Of a DNA stretch of 64,000 nucleotides, positions 53,420-63,530 are shown in pieces. The position numbers were made by a program, and so were the translations under genes. The notes beneath the pieces are model-generated. The model did not search any database, was not told where the DNA came from, and worked only from the letters and a program-made list of their open reading frames with translations. The number at the start of each line of letters is the position of its first letter. Position 1 is the first letter of the stretch. The stretch lies in the NCBI GenBank assembly GCA_958296295.1, contig OY282460.1, positions 434,001 to 498,000 of the forward strand. The letters are read 5' to 3'. Source of the DNA: an uncultured Pseudomonadales bacterium. GTDB taxonomy: Bacteria; Pseudomonadota; Gammaproteobacteria; Pseudomonadales; Azotimanducaceae.

Positions 53420-56215
53420 ATGGGAGACGTGGCAACGCGCCCACGGCCCGCACGGGCATTCGTGGCGGGAATCTTGTCAACGGCATTGGTCATCGCGTCG
53501 ATCGGCGCGGTAGGCCAAGACGCGGACGCGCCAGAGGAAGAAGACGACGAAGGTGTTGTCGAGGAGATGGTGGTCACCGATGATGTTGTCGAGGAGATGA
53601 CGGTCACCGGGACGCGCCTCATACACGGGGATCCGTCCGCGCGCGTGGAACTCATCACCGCCGAGGACATCGCGCTGGGCGGTCTCACCTCCGCGGAGGA
53701 GGTGATTCGCTCCATTCCGCAGAACTTCTCGACGATAAACCGCGGCACCAATCTCGCGATCGACGGCGTGCTGGACACCAACTTGGGCGCGTTGGGCCTC
53801 GGCGTGGCCACCGCGAACCTTCGCGGGCTCGGCTCTGGGAACACGTTGGTGATCGTCAATGGTCGCCGCTTGGCAGGCGCCGCCGGGCAGGCCGAGTTCT
53901 TCACGAACATCCGGGATCTGCCCGCCGCCGCCATCGAACGGGTGGAGGTGTACCACGATGGCGGCTCGTCGGTGTACGGATCGGACGCGATAGCCGGTGT
54001 AATCAACATCGTGCTCCGGCAGGACACCCGCGGCCTGCGGGTAACGGGCCGGGCGGAGGACAGCGCCCACGGCTCGGATCAGCAGCGCGCCAGCGTCTTC
54101 GGCGGTTGGGGTTGGGGAAACGGATCGGTCTCCGCCACGGTCTCTCTCACCGAAAGCGATTCCATTGTCCAATCCGAGACCGGGTTCACAACGCGGGACT
54201 ACCGCGATCGCTTCGGCGGCGACGAACGGTACGACTTCCGCAGCCCCTACAACGCGCGTTCGGGACTGGTGGGTTTAAGTCGTTGGGGGCCGTACAACTT
54301 GATCCTGCCGCCCGGCAACGACGGCAGGAATGCCCAGCCGGCGGATTTCAGTCCGTCGACGCCGGCCGACCGCGTGGAATCAATATTCAGCGACGCCGGC
54401 GGCACGAGGGACGACACCTCGCTGACGCTGGCAGCCCGCCACATCTTCTTCGAAAGGCTCACGCTGCACACGGAGGTGCTGTGGACCGAAGCCAACACCC
54501 GTTCGCGGGTGGGAACGCTCTCCGGCGGCTTGGCTATCGCGGTGCCCGCGTCGAACGCCTTCAACAACTTCGGGCACGCCGTTTGGGTCGCCTACAACCC
54601 GCGCACGGAAGTGGAGCAGGGTTTGATTCCAGAGGCGTTTCAGACGAACCAAACCGAACAGCTGCGCTACATCGTCGGCATGGACTACGCGATCGCCCCG
54701 GAGATCGATGTGCGGGTGAATTACAGCCGTTCCGAATCGGGTTCCGAGGGCGTGCAGTACAACTTCGGCGTACGCGTGGATCCCTACGGCAGCCCGGACC
54801 CCGCAAGGGACGCCCGCATCGCCGAGTTGCTGGCGAGCGATGATCCGAACGTAGCCGTGAACCTCTTCGGCGACGGCACCGGCCAGAACCCGACCGTTGC
54901 CGAACTGCTGATTCCCGTGGGCTCGCGCAACGACACAACGGTGTACGACTCCCTCGAAGCCCATGTGACGGGCGATTCGAGCGCTTGGTTCGATCTGCCG
55001 GCCGGGCCTATCGACTTCGTGCTTGGCGTCGAACGCCGCAGGGAGTGGCTGGAGGACGACGGCGACAATCTCCTGTACCTCGGGGTGCCACGTCCCACGC
55101 GGGACTTGGATGCGGTGTTCGTTGAGGTGTCCATACCGGTCATGGGAGGCGACGGGCGCTCGCTCAAGTTGATCGGCCAAGCCCGCTACGACGCCTATGA
55201 AGTCGAAGGCGCGGTGGGCACCATGGTGCCGAACGATCGCACGGCAGCGCCGAACTTGGTACAAGCCAAGTACTCCAACGTTTCGCCACGCTTCGGTGTG
55301 GCTTGGAAGCCGTCAAAGGAAGTGACGATTCGCGCCGCCTGGTCCGAGTCTTTCCGGTCGCCGGTGTTCAGCCAGTTGTTCAGCACGTTCAACAGGAGCC
55401 AATCCAGCTTGTTCGTTTTCGACCCGTTGTCGGAGCAGAGGTTCGTGCCGGCGATTCAGACCTTTGGCCCGAATCCGGATCTTAAGCCGGAAACCTCGGC
55501 GAACATCAATATCGGGGTGCAGTACCGTCCCGCGTGGAGCGAGCGGCTGGAAATCAAGGTGGACTATTCGGACATCGACTATCAGGATCGCATCGCGAGT
55601 GGTTTTCAGCTGCAAAGTCTTTTGCCGGCGGAGGAGTACGGCAACCTGCCGCAGTTCTTCCGCCGCGCGGAGGATGGCACGTTGATCGAATCCATCAGCC
55701 GGCCGGTGAACATCTCCCGCCGGATAAGTCGAACGCTGGATGTCTCGGTCTCGAAGCGCTTCCGAACCGATCGCGGGGATTTCACGCCGCGCCTGCACTA
55801 CCATCGAGTGCTCGAACAATGCGACCAAGCCATCGCCGGCGCCGAGTGCCGACCATTCGTGGGCGAACTGATCGGCATCGACAAGTACAAGGTGCGTGGC
55901 GACGTGAAGTGGACGAAAGGCAGCTGGGCCGCCAACCTGATCGTCAACCACACGCCGGGCTACATAGGCAACTATTTCGAGAACAGCCTGTTCCAAGACA
56001 TCCCCAACACCGATGTGGGCTCCTACACAACGGTGGACTTGGTAGCCAGTTACGTTTTCGACAACGGGGTGACATTGCGCGGCGGTGGGCGCAATCTGCT
56101 CGATCGCGAGTACCCGTTCGTGCTCAACGGTTCCCAACCCTACGACTCCAAGCGTGTGGATCTCCGCGGCCGGGTGCTGCTGCTGGAGGCCTCTTGGAGT
56201 TGGGCCGGCACCTGA
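53420..56215 (+). CDS. TonB-dependent receptor with duplicated TonB-box region
   Basis: A 931-residue receptor with signal peptide RAFVAGILSTALVIASIGAVGQDADA and an acidic linker. The energy-coupling segment reads VVEEMVVTDDVVEEMTVTGTR, a ten-residue duplication encoded by a 30-bp tandem repeat. The plug follows: LGGLTSAEEVIRSIPQNFS, ATANLRGLGSGNTLVIVNGRRLAG, VEVYHDGGSSVYGSDAIAGVINIVLRQ. The long barrel ends GRVLLLEASWSWAGT, slightly beyond the usual aromatic terminus. This large type resembles receptors for carbohydrates or complex organics. It is divergent from the PhyH-like gene and is followed by MacA. Confidence 0.92.
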   Translation: MGDVATRPRPARAFVAGILSTALVIASIGAVGQDADAPEEEDDEGVVEEMVVTDDVVEEMTVTGTRLIHGDPSARVELITAEDIALGGLTSAEEVIRSIPQNFSTINRGTNLAIDGVLDTNLGALGLGVATANLRGLGSGNTLVIVNGRRLAGAAGQAEFFTNIRDLPAAAIERVEVYHDGGSSVYGSDAIAGVINIVLRQDTRGLRVTGRAEDSAHGSDQQRASVFGGWGWGNGSVSATVSLTESDSIVQSETGFTTRDYRDRFGGDERYDFRSPYNARSGLVGLSRWGPYNLILPPGNDGRNAQPADFSPSTPADRVESIFSDAGGTRDDTSLTLAARHIFFERLTLHTEVLWTEANTRSRVGTLSGGLAIAVPASNAFNNFGHAVWVAYNPRTEVEQGLIPEAFQTNQTEQLRYIVGMDYAIAPEIDVRVNYSRSESGSEGVQYNFGVRVDPYGSPDPARDARIAELLASDDPNVAVNLFGDGTGQNPTVAELLIPVGSRNDTTVYDSLEAHVTGDSSAWFDLPAGPIDFVLGVERRREWLEDDGDNLLYLGVPRPTRDLDAVFVEVSIPVMGGDGRSLKLIGQARYDAYEVEGAVGTMVPNDRTAAPNLVQAKYSNVSPRFGVAWKPSKEVTIRAAWSESFRSPVFSQLFSTFNRSQSSLFVFDPLSEQRFVPAIQTFGPNPDLKPETSANINIGVQYRPAWSERLEIKVDYSDIDYQDRIASGFQLQSLLPAEEYGNLPQFFRRAEDGTLIESISRPVNISRRISRTLDVSVSKRFRTDRGDFTPRLHYHRVLEQCDQAIAGAECRPFVGELIGIDKYKVRGDVKWTKGSWAANLIVNHTPGYIGNYFENSLFQDIPNTDVGSYTTVDLVASYVFDNGVTLRGGGRNLLDREYPFVLNGSQPYDSKRVDLRGRVLLLEASWSWAGT
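53555..53614 (+). repeat. 30-bp tandem duplication in the TonB-box region
   Basis: Units 53555-53584 and 53585-53614 both begin GTTGTCGAGGAGATG and encode VVEEMVVTDD and VVEEMTVTGT. The frame is kept. Confidence 0.85.
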
Positions 56216-56327
56216 TGACGTGAGCCTCGCCTCCAGCCGAGGCGCTGAACGGGGCAAGGGCGGCGCTGCGCCTTGGCCGGCGTTGGCGTAGAGTCGACCT
56301 TCAGGTGGTTGGCCGGCGGCGAGGGGC

Positions 56328-57476
56328 GTGAGCGAATCGGATGGAAGCGCGCGACCGGGTCGGACGCGCCGCATCTGGACTTGGCTTGTGCTCGTTGGCG
56401 CGGTGGCCGCGGCGGGCGGCTATTGGTGGTTCGGCAGCGCGGATGAGGCCGCGGACAAGCAGCCGACGCGCACGGCCACCATCGGCTATCGACAGCTGGG
56501 GGATTTGGTCACCGCCGCCGGCAAGCTCAAGCCCAGCAAGATCGTGGAGGTGGGGGCGCAGGTTTCGGGCCAGTTGCGCCGTCTGCATGTGAAAGTGGGC
56601 GACCGGGTCTCGGCTGGCGATCTGTTGGCCGAGATGGACGCCACCATCGCCCGCAATCTGGTGAAGGCGAGCCGAGCGAGTTTGCAATCCCAAGAAGCGG
56701 CGCTGGTTTCAATCCGTTCCAGTTTGCGTTTGGCCGAGGCCCAGGCGGCGCGCCAGCGGCGGCTCATGGAAGCGAACGCCACCACCCAGGTGGCGTTGGA
56801 GCAGGCCGAGGACGCGGTGGTGCGGGCGCGGAGCGATTTGGCGGGCGCGGAATCCCGCACCGAATCGCTGCGCGCCAACCTCACCAGCGAAGAGGCGAAG
56901 CTGGGCTACAGCAACATCTACGCGCCGACGGACGGCACCGTGTTGCAGCTCATTGCCGCCGAGGGCCAGACCCTCACCGCCACTTATGTGACGCCGGTGA
57001 TTCTGCATCTTGCCGATCTTTCCACCATGACCGCGGAGGCCAAGGTGCCGGAAGCCAACATCGGCAAGCTCGCGCCCGGCATGGGCGTCTATTTCACCAC
57101 CCTGGGTAGCGGCGACCGGCGCTGGCGCGGCAAATTGTGGCAGATCATGCCGCGCGCGGCGGTGGAATCCAATGTCGCCACCTACACCGCGCTGCTGGAC
57201 GTGGACAACGCCGACCGCGCCCTCTTGGCGGACATGACCGCCCAAGTGTTCTTCGAGATCTCCGAGCCGCGCCGCATCCTCGGCGTGCCGCTGGACATGG
57301 TGAGCGATTTCGCCCGCAACGAGGCCGGCCGGATGACCGGCGAGGTGCGTCTTCTGCGCCCGGACGGCACTGTGGAACCGCGCCGCATCACCATCGGCGA
57401 GACCAGCCACACCTACGCCGAGGTGGTGGACGGCTTGGTGGAGGGCGACCGCGTGGTGGCGTTGGCCACCGAGTAG
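56328..57476 (+). CDS. macA: MacA-like periplasmic adaptor (efflux membrane fusion protein)
   Basis: A 382-residue protein. GTG 56328 has GAGGGG upstream. A single N-terminal membrane anchor (RIWTWLVLVGAVAAAGGYWWF) is followed by a lipoyl/hairpin region (VEVGAQVSGQLRRLHVKVGDRVSAGDLLAEMDATI and a coiled coil with ARQRRLMEANATTQVALEQAED) and barrel domains (LGYSNIYAPTDGTVLQLIAAEGQTL). It bridges MacB in the inner membrane to the NodT-type outer membrane channel. The outer membrane gene follows six bases later and macB next, giving one operon. Confidence 0.9.
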   Translation: MSESDGSARPGRTRRIWTWLVLVGAVAAAGGYWWFGSADEAADKQPTRTATIGYRQLGDLVTAAGKLKPSKIVEVGAQVSGQLRRLHVKVGDRVSAGDLLAEMDATIARNLVKASRASLQSQEAALVSIRSSLRLAEAQAARQRRLMEANATTQVALEQAEDAVVRARSDLAGAESRTESLRANLTSEEAKLGYSNIYAPTDGTVLQLIAAEGQTLTATYVTPVILHLADLSTMTAEAKVPEANIGKLAPGMGVYFTTLGSGDRRWRGKLWQIMPRAAVESNVATYTALLDVDNADRALLADMTAQVFFEISEPRRILGVPLDMVSDFARNEAGRMTGEVRLLRPDGTVEPRRITIGETSHTYAEVVDGLVEGDRVVALATE

Positions 57477-57481
57477 GCGCG

Positions 57482-58930
57482 ATGGACGTGTTGGCGCGGC
57501 CAGCCGGCCCTCGGGAGGCGGCGCGTTTTGCCCGGCCGCGCCCGTTGGCCGCGGTGTGCGTGGCGGTGCTGCTCGCCGGTTGCGCCGCAACGCCGCTGCC
57601 GGCCTTGCCGCCTTCCGACATCCCCGAGGCTTGGCGCAACGGCGAGCCGGGCGTCGACTGGCCACCGCTGGAGTGGTGGCGGGCATTTGGCAGCGACGAG
57701 CTCACGGCGTTGGTCGGCCAAGTGCGCGAGCGCAATTTCGAGCTGGAGAACAGCGCCCGGGCGCTCGCGGCCGCTGAACTGGCGCTCGCGGATGCCGGGC
57801 TAGACCGCTGGCCGGCCGTCACTCTCGCCACCACCGCCGGCAGGAGCTACTCCGGCGCCGGCAAACGTGGCGACTACGCCGATGGTGGTGGCGAGTCCAT
57901 CGGCCTGAACCTGCGCGCGCCGACCAACGACATCCTTGGCCAACGCCCGCGCCACCAAGCTGCGCTGGCGAGCTACGATTCCGCGCTGGCGCAAGCCGCG
58001 CAGACACGCCAGCGCGTTCTGGCCACCACCGCCACCACCTATTTTCAGATCTTGTTGCTCCGCGATCGCATGCAGGCGGCGCGGGCCAACATCGAGAACG
58101 CCGATGCCATCGAACGCATCGTCAGCGCCCGCGTAGACGCCGGCGTTGCTTTGGCCAGCGACGCCATGCGCCAGCGCATCACCACCCGCCGCCAACGCAA
58201 CTTGCTGCGCACGCTGGAAGTGGAGGTGCTGAAGGCCCGGGCGGCGCTCGCGCTGATGGTGGGCGAGTCGGTTTGGGAGTTCGACGTGGCCGCCACCACG
58301 TTGTCCGATGTGCGGGTGCCGCATGTCGCTATGGGGCTGCCGTCCGACCTTTTGGTGCGACGCCCGGATCTTGTGCAGGCGGAGACTGCGCTGCGCGACG
58401 CCCGCGCCAACGTGGACCTGGCGCGCCTCGCGTTTCTCCCGCGCATCGATCTTGTCACCGGCGCCGGCGCCTCCAGCGCTTCTTTCGGCAGCTTGGCGGC
58501 CCAAGGCGCCACCGCGCTTACGGCCACTGCGGACTTGGCGTTGACGTTGTTCGATCTCGGCCAGCGGCGGCGCAACTTGGAGGCCTCCCGGCTGCGGTTG
58601 GAATCCTTGCTGGCGGACTACCGCCAAGTGGTGATCGGCGCCTTCAACGAGGTGGAACTAGGGCTTGCGGACTTGGGCTTGCTGCGCTCCCTCGCCGACG
58701 TTCTGGCGGACGACGTGCGCTTGGCCGAGGAATCGTTGCGCATCGCCGAAGCCCGCTACCGGGAAGGCGCCGGCCAATTCGAGACGCTGCTAGCCGCGCA
58801 AACCACGCTGTACGGCGCCCGGGAAGCGCTGCTCAACAACAAGCTCGGCGTCCTTCAAGCCGTCGTCGGGCTTTACCGGGCGCTCGGCGGCGGTTGGCGG
58901 TTGCAGGCGCCGCCCACAGCGGTGGAGTGA
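57482..58930 (+). CDS. NodT/TolC-family outer membrane efflux lipoprotein
   Basis: A 482-residue outer membrane factor. ATG 57482 begins a lipoprotein signal with lipobox VLLAGC (Cys34). Typical NodT features: IPEAWRNGEPGVDWPPLEWWRAFGSDELTALV, then long helical repeats (RNFELENSARALAAAELALADAGLDRWP; LLVRRPDLVQAETALRDARANVDLARLAFLPRIDL; AEESLRIAEARYREGAGQFETLLAAQTTLYGAREALLNNKL). It forms the trimeric exit duct for the MacA/MacB pump. It lies between macA and macB, three bases from the latter. Confidence 0.92.
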   Translation: MDVLARPAGPREAARFARPRPLAAVCVAVLLAGCAATPLPALPPSDIPEAWRNGEPGVDWPPLEWWRAFGSDELTALVGQVRERNFELENSARALAAAELALADAGLDRWPAVTLATTAGRSYSGAGKRGDYADGGGESIGLNLRAPTNDILGQRPRHQAALASYDSALAQAAQTRQRVLATTATTYFQILLLRDRMQAARANIENADAIERIVSARVDAGVALASDAMRQRITTRRQRNLLRTLEVEVLKARAALALMVGESVWEFDVAATTLSDVRVPHVAMGLPSDLLVRRPDLVQAETALRDARANVDLARLAFLPRIDLVTGAGASSASFGSLAAQGATALTATADLALTLFDLGQRRRNLEASRLRLESLLADYRQVVIGAFNEVELGLADLGLLRSLADVLADDVRLAEESLRIAEARYREGAGQFETLLAAQTTLYGAREALLNNKLGVLQAVVGLYRALGGGWRLQAPPTAVE

Positions 58931-58933
58931 CCC

Positions 58934-61057
58934 GTGGCGGTGGACGGTTCGACGCATCGCGCCAAGGGCATCGTCGCGAGCGCCCGTGGCGAGCCGCTGA
59001 TCGAGCTGCGCGGCGTCGGCCGGTATTACTCCGGTGCCGGCGGCGTGCACGCGCTCACGGACGTCTCGCTCACCATCGAACGCGGCGAGTTCGTGTGCGT
59101 GATGGGGCCGTCCGGCTCCGGCAAATCCACGTTCATGAACATTCTCGGCTGTCTCGACCGCGCCACCAGTGGCGGCTACCTCTTCCGCGGTCGGCCCGTG
59201 AACAGGCTCGCCCCGGACGAGCTCGCGCACCTGCGGCGCGATGCGTTCGGTTTCGTGTTCCAGTCCTACAACCTGATTGGCTCGGCGACCGCCGAGGAGA
59301 ACGTGGAGTTGCCGGCGTTGTACGCCCGTCTCGGTCGCGCCGAGCGCGTCGAACGCGCCCGGACGTTGCTCAAATCCCTCGGTTTGGGGCACCGCTTGCG
59401 CCATCGTCCGTCCGCTTTGTCTGGCGGCGAACAACAGCGCGTGGCCATTGGCCGCGCCTTGATGAACGGCGGGCAGGTGCTGCTCGCCGACGAGCCCACG
59501 GGCGCGCTGGACGCCGAAAACGGCACCGAAGTGCTCACCGTGCTGCGCGATTTGGCGGAGCGCGGCCACACCGTGGTCGTCATCACCCACGACCCCGACG
59601 TGGCTGCGTGGGCCTGGCGTCGAATAGAGCTTGTCGACGGGCGCGTTGTGGCGGACACTGGGCCGACGTTGCGGCCGGCGGCGCCTGTTACGGCGGCTGC
59701 CCATGCCACCGCGGACTTGGCACCGGCATCGTCCACCCAACCGGCGCGGGCGACGGACGCTGGCGGTGGCAACGACCGGCGTTCCCCGACTGCTGCCCAG
59801 GCGGCGTCGCGGCAGCGGAATGTGCCGGCCGCCGGCGGCTGGCCGAGGTTCGCGGCGCTGCGCGAGGAATTGCGCGCCAGCGTCCGCTCGCTCAGCGCCA
59901 ACCTGCTGCGCACGAGCCGCATGCGCACCGTGTTGACGATGTTGAGCGTCACGGTGGGCGTGTGGGCCGTGGTGGCTTTGTTGAGCGTTGTGCAAGGGAG
60001 CTACCGGCAAGGCGTGGCGCTGGCCGCCCGCGCGGGGGCGGACACCATAGATGTGCGCCCGACCAGCTGGGTCGGCAAGCGGCGGGTGACGCCGGCGCGG
60101 CTCACGCTGGAGGATGCGCGGATCATCGGCGGCTTGGCGAATGTGCGGGCGGTGCTGCCGGAAATCTCCCGGCAGACGGTGATCCGGCGGGGCGACCGGG
60201 AGTTGAAAACGTCTATGTACGCCACGCTGGAAGACGTGCCACTCGCCGAGGATTGGCCGCTCGCGCAAGGCGCGTTTGTGACCGATGCGGATGGCGAACG
60301 CCTCGCCCCGGTGGCCGTGCTCGGCGCCGCCGCGAGGTCGCGGTTGCTGCCGGCGCCTATGCCGGCGGTTGGCGAGTACGTCTTGGTGGCCGACGTGCCG
60401 TTTTTGGTGAAAGGCGTGCTGACTTGGGTTGGAAAGGCGGGAAGCCGCATCGGGACAGAAGAAGACGTGCGCGTCTATGTGCCGCTCAAGACCGCCGCGG
60501 CGTTGTGGTTCGGGGATGGCGGCGTGACGGTGATCAACGTGGTCGTCGCGGATCCGCGCCGCCTTGAAGACACGGCCCAAGCGGTGCGGGACGTGCTGGT
60601 GCGGCGGCACGGCGGCGCCGGTTTCACGCTCGGCAACCCGTTGAGGTATCGCGTCGGATTCTCCGCGATAGAAAAGCTGCTCTCGGGGTTGATCGGCGCC
60701 GTGGGGGCGGTGTCGCTCGTTGTCGGCGGCATGGGCACCATGTCCGTGATGCTCATCGCGGTGACCGAACGGCGGCGCGAGATCGGCATCCGCATGGCGA
60801 CCGGCGCGCGACGCCGCGACATCGCTCGGCAGTTTCTGCTGGAAGCCTCCGCGGTGACGGTTGCTGGCGGCCTGTTGGGGATGGTGTTGGGCGTCGTCAC
60901 CGGCCCCATCCTCGAAGCCGCCGGCCTGCCGGTGGCATTCTCGCCGTGGTTCGTGGCGGCGGCCTTGTGCTGCGCGGTGGGCGCCGGTCTCGTCGCCGGG
61001 TTCGTGCCGGCGCGGCGGGCGGCCAGGTTGGACCCGGTGCGGGCTTTGGCGCGGTGA
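58934..61057 (+). CDS. macB: MacB-like ABC transporter (ATPase fused to permease)
   Basis: A 707-residue half-transporter. GTG 58934 starts four bases after the efflux lipoprotein. The ATPase domain has Walker A MGPSGSGKST, LSGGEQQRVAIGRALMNG signature, LLADEPTGALDAENG Walker B and VVVITHDPD switch His. After a Pro/Ala linker (residues 255-300) comes the FtsX/MacB permease: one helix (VLTMLSVTVGVWAVVALLSVV), a large periplasmic domain and three C-terminal helices (SLVVGGMGTMSVMLIAVTERRREIGIRMATGARRRDIARQFLLEA). It uses ATP to drive export of a peptide, lipid or antibiotic through MacA and the channel. Confidence 0.93.
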   Translation: MAVDGSTHRAKGIVASARGEPLIELRGVGRYYSGAGGVHALTDVSLTIERGEFVCVMGPSGSGKSTFMNILGCLDRATSGGYLFRGRPVNRLAPDELAHLRRDAFGFVFQSYNLIGSATAEENVELPALYARLGRAERVERARTLLKSLGLGHRLRHRPSALSGGEQQRVAIGRALMNGGQVLLADEPTGALDAENGTEVLTVLRDLAERGHTVVVITHDPDVAAWAWRRIELVDGRVVADTGPTLRPAAPVTAAAHATADLAPASSTQPARATDAGGGNDRRSPTAAQAASRQRNVPAAGGWPRFAALREELRASVRSLSANLLRTSRMRTVLTMLSVTVGVWAVVALLSVVQGSYRQGVALAARAGADTIDVRPTSWVGKRRVTPARLTLEDARIIGGLANVRAVLPEISRQTVIRRGDRELKTSMYATLEDVPLAEDWPLAQGAFVTDADGERLAPVAVLGAAARSRLLPAPMPAVGEYVLVADVPFLVKGVLTWVGKAGSRIGTEEDVRVYVPLKTAAALWFGDGGVTVINVVVADPRRLEDTAQAVRDVLVRRHGGAGFTLGNPLRYRVGFSAIEKLLSGLIGAVGAVSLVVGGMGTMSVMLIAVTERRREIGIRMATGARRRDIARQFLLEASAVTVAGGLLGMVLGVVTGPILEAAGLPVAFSPWFVAAALCCAVGAGLVAGFVPARRAARLDPVRALAR

Positions 61058-61073
61058 CCGGGCGGGAAGCTGT

Positions 61074-61095
61074 ACCAACGTGTTTTTTTGTTGGT
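61074..61095. other. short hairpin with T-rich loop after macB
   Basis: ACCAAC (61074-61079) and GTTGGT (61090-61095) pair around a ten-base loop containing seven T. It follows the macB stop by 16 bases. Because the T-run is in the loop, it is not a standard terminator. The remaining gap to 61315 holds nothing recognised. Confidence 0.3.
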
Positions 61096-61315
61096 GGAAC
61101 GAACTTTTCGGCCTCCTCGTGCGCTTAACAGGTACGAGGTGCGGCGGTGGCACTCGAAGACGGATTGGAGATCGAGATGACAAGCGTGATGGAAGGATGA
61201 GAGGCGTTGCGGGGGCGACGGCGTTGTTGATGGTGGCGCGCAGGCGCGCTGAGGAGCTACCGGCCGGTTGGCGGCAAGTGCTACACCGTCGGCCCGTAGC
61301 GTTGCGGCCCTCCCC

Positions 61316-63258
61316 GTGCCCGCGTTGATCGAACTCGCCGGCGTGGGCCGCGCCTTCGCCGGCGAGGCGGGCGCGGATGCCCGTGCGCTGGCGGACGTGT
61401 CCCTCACCATCGAGGCCGGCGAGTTCGTCTGCGTCGCCGGGCCCTCCGGCGCCGGCAAGTCCACGCTGCTGCACATTCTCGGCTGCCTCGACCGGCCCAC
61501 CGAGGGCGTCTACCGGTTCGCCGGCGAGGATGTCGGCGGCTTGGACGCGGACGCGCTGGCCGCGTTGCGGCGGGACGCGTTCGGCTTCGTGTTCCAAGCG
61601 TTCAACCTGCTGCCGGAGCGGACGGCGCGGGCGAACGCGTTGCTGCCGGCCCGCTACGCGGGGCTGTCGCGGCGGGCGGCGCGGGCGCGGGCCGACGAGC
61701 TGCTGGAGTCGCTCCACGTGGCGCACCGCGCCGACCACCGGGCCGACGCGCTGTCCGGCGGCGAGCGGCAGCGGGTGGCGGTCGCCCGCGCTCTCATGAA
61801 CGATCCGCAGGTGCTGCTGGCCGACGAGCCCACCGGCGCGCTCGATTCGGCGCAAGGCGCGGAGGTGCTGTCGGCGCTGCGCGGGCTGGCGGCGCGGGGC
61901 CACGCGGTGGTGGTGGCCAGCCACGATCGCGCGGTGGCGGAGGCGGCCGGCCCGGCGCGTGGAGCTGCGCGACGGGCGCGTGGTCTCGGACTCGGGGCCG
62001 GCCGCGGCGGTTGGCGGGCGAAAAGGCGAGGGGCCGGTTTCGCAAGGCCGCGGGCCGCGGCCTTGGGCGGCGGCTTGGATGGCGGCGTCGAGCGCGTTCG
62101 GGGCGCTCCGGCACCGGCCGGTGTTGGCCGGTCTGGTGCTGCTCGGCGTGGCGCTGGGCGCGTGGGCGTTCGTCGCCACGTTGAGCCTGGCCGCCGGCGC
62201 CTACGACGAGAGCACGGCGACGATTGGGCGCATGGGTGCGGACGAGATAAAAATCGGCGCGAATTCTCAGTTCGCCCCGACTGCCTTGGACTACGCCGCG
62301 ATGCGCGACCTGCCGAACATTCGCCATGTGGAGATGTCTGAGTTTAGAAGCCTGGACATGCGCCGAGGTGCCGAAGTGGTGCCGGGTGTGGACGTGTATG
62401 GCACCGAGGCGTTGCAGCTGCCGCAGTTCCAATTCATGGAGTACGCGGTCGCGCGCGGCGCCCACCTCGCTCCCGCGGACGCCGCCGCTGGCGCCCGCGT
62501 GGTCGTGATCGGTGCGCTGCTCGGCCGCCGGCTGTTCCCGGACGGTGCGAACGCCGTGGGAGAGACGGTGCTCGTCGGCGGCCAGCCGTTCGTGGTCAAG
62601 GGCGTGCTGGCGCCCCATCCGATCTTGACGCGCCAACGAGGATTGGATCACGGTCTCGCCCAAGCGTTTGTGCCTTTTGGCGCTTTGGGTTCGCCGTTTC
62701 CGGACCGGGAAGCGCGGATTTACGGGCAGGTTCGGGTTGAGGACGCGGCCCGCGTGTGGGAAACCGCCGAGGCGATTCGCGACCTCTTGATCCGGCGGCG
62801 CGGCGCGCCGGCCGAGCAGTCCTTGATCTTGCCCCAAGCCGCGTTAGTCGAGCCCTACCGCCAACTCGTGCGCGCCCGGGTGACGCTGATGGGCGGGCTG
62901 GCCACCGTGGCGCTGCTGGCGGCGGGTTCGGCGTGATGGCGGTGATGCTGGCGTCGGTGAGCCGCCGCACGCGCGAGATCGGCCTGCGCCTGGCGGTGGG
63001 CGCCCGGCAACGCGACGTGCTCTGGCAGTTCCTGGCCGAAGCGGCGGTGTTGACCGCGAGCGGCGGCGTGGCGGGGACGCTGCTCGGCTTCGCCACCGGC
63101 GCGCTGGTCGCCGAGGTGGCCGGCACGCCGGTCGCGCACGCCGCGTGGTTCGCCCCCGCCGCGGCCGGCTGCGCGGTGGCTGTGGGCTTGGTGGTCGGCG
63201 TCCTGCCGGCCCGCCGCGCCGCCGCGTCGACCCCGTGGTCGCGCTGGCCTCCGAATAG
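61316..63258 (+). pseudogene. second MacB-like ABC transporter broken by three frameshifts
   Basis: From GTG 61316 the ATPase domain is intact: AGPSGAGKSTLLHILGCLDRP, LSGGERQRVAVARALMND, LLADEPTGALDSAQG, VVVASHDRAVAE. Near 61950-61965 the frame must change to continue as VELRDGRVVSDSG and the permease (LAGLVLLGVALGAWAFVATLSLAAGAYDES). Near 62930 a second change is needed after LATVALLAAG to reach GVMAVMLASVSRRTREIGLRLAVGARQRDVLWQF. Near 63222 a third restores RVDPVVALASE-stop at 63256-63258. Homology runs end to end, so this was a full MacB. Either it is a decaying duplicate of the upstream macB or the assembly has indel errors in GC runs. No intact product is expected. Confidence 0.85.
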
Positions 63259-63426
63259 GGCGACGCCTCGAACAAGGAAGAGACGCCTCGGAGGGGCCAG
63301 GGCTGCGGCTGACGGCGAAGCTCAAGACGTTGCTGTACGTCCGGAGCGACCACGGGCCGCCAGACGGAAGCACCTCGAGAACGAAGGCGAGACGCCGGCG
63401 CGGTTTCGCCACACCCAACGGCCGTT

Positions 63427-63447
63427 CCCGTTGGCCCGTCCAACGGG
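63427..63447. terminator. strong GC hairpin between macB pseudogene and PLD-like gene
   Basis: CCCGTTGG (63427-63434) and CCAACGGG (63440-63447) form a perfect eight-base stem with a five-base loop. No T-run follows, so it may be a terminator only in part, or a structured leader. The rest of the 272-base gap (63259-63530) shows no gene. Confidence 0.4.
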
Positions 63448-63530
63448 TTCCGAACTGTCTGGGGCGGGCGGAGAATTGCTTCTTTGTCGTAAGCTGCAAA
63501 GGTCGCTCGCGAACTCGTCCAACACATTCG

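Noticed and set aside
58790..62179. Very long minus-strand open frame (over 1100 codons) antisense to the NodT and MacB genes
   Set aside because: It is low-complexity Arg/His/Pro-rich, lies opposite clear homologues, and is a usual artefact of high third-position GC.
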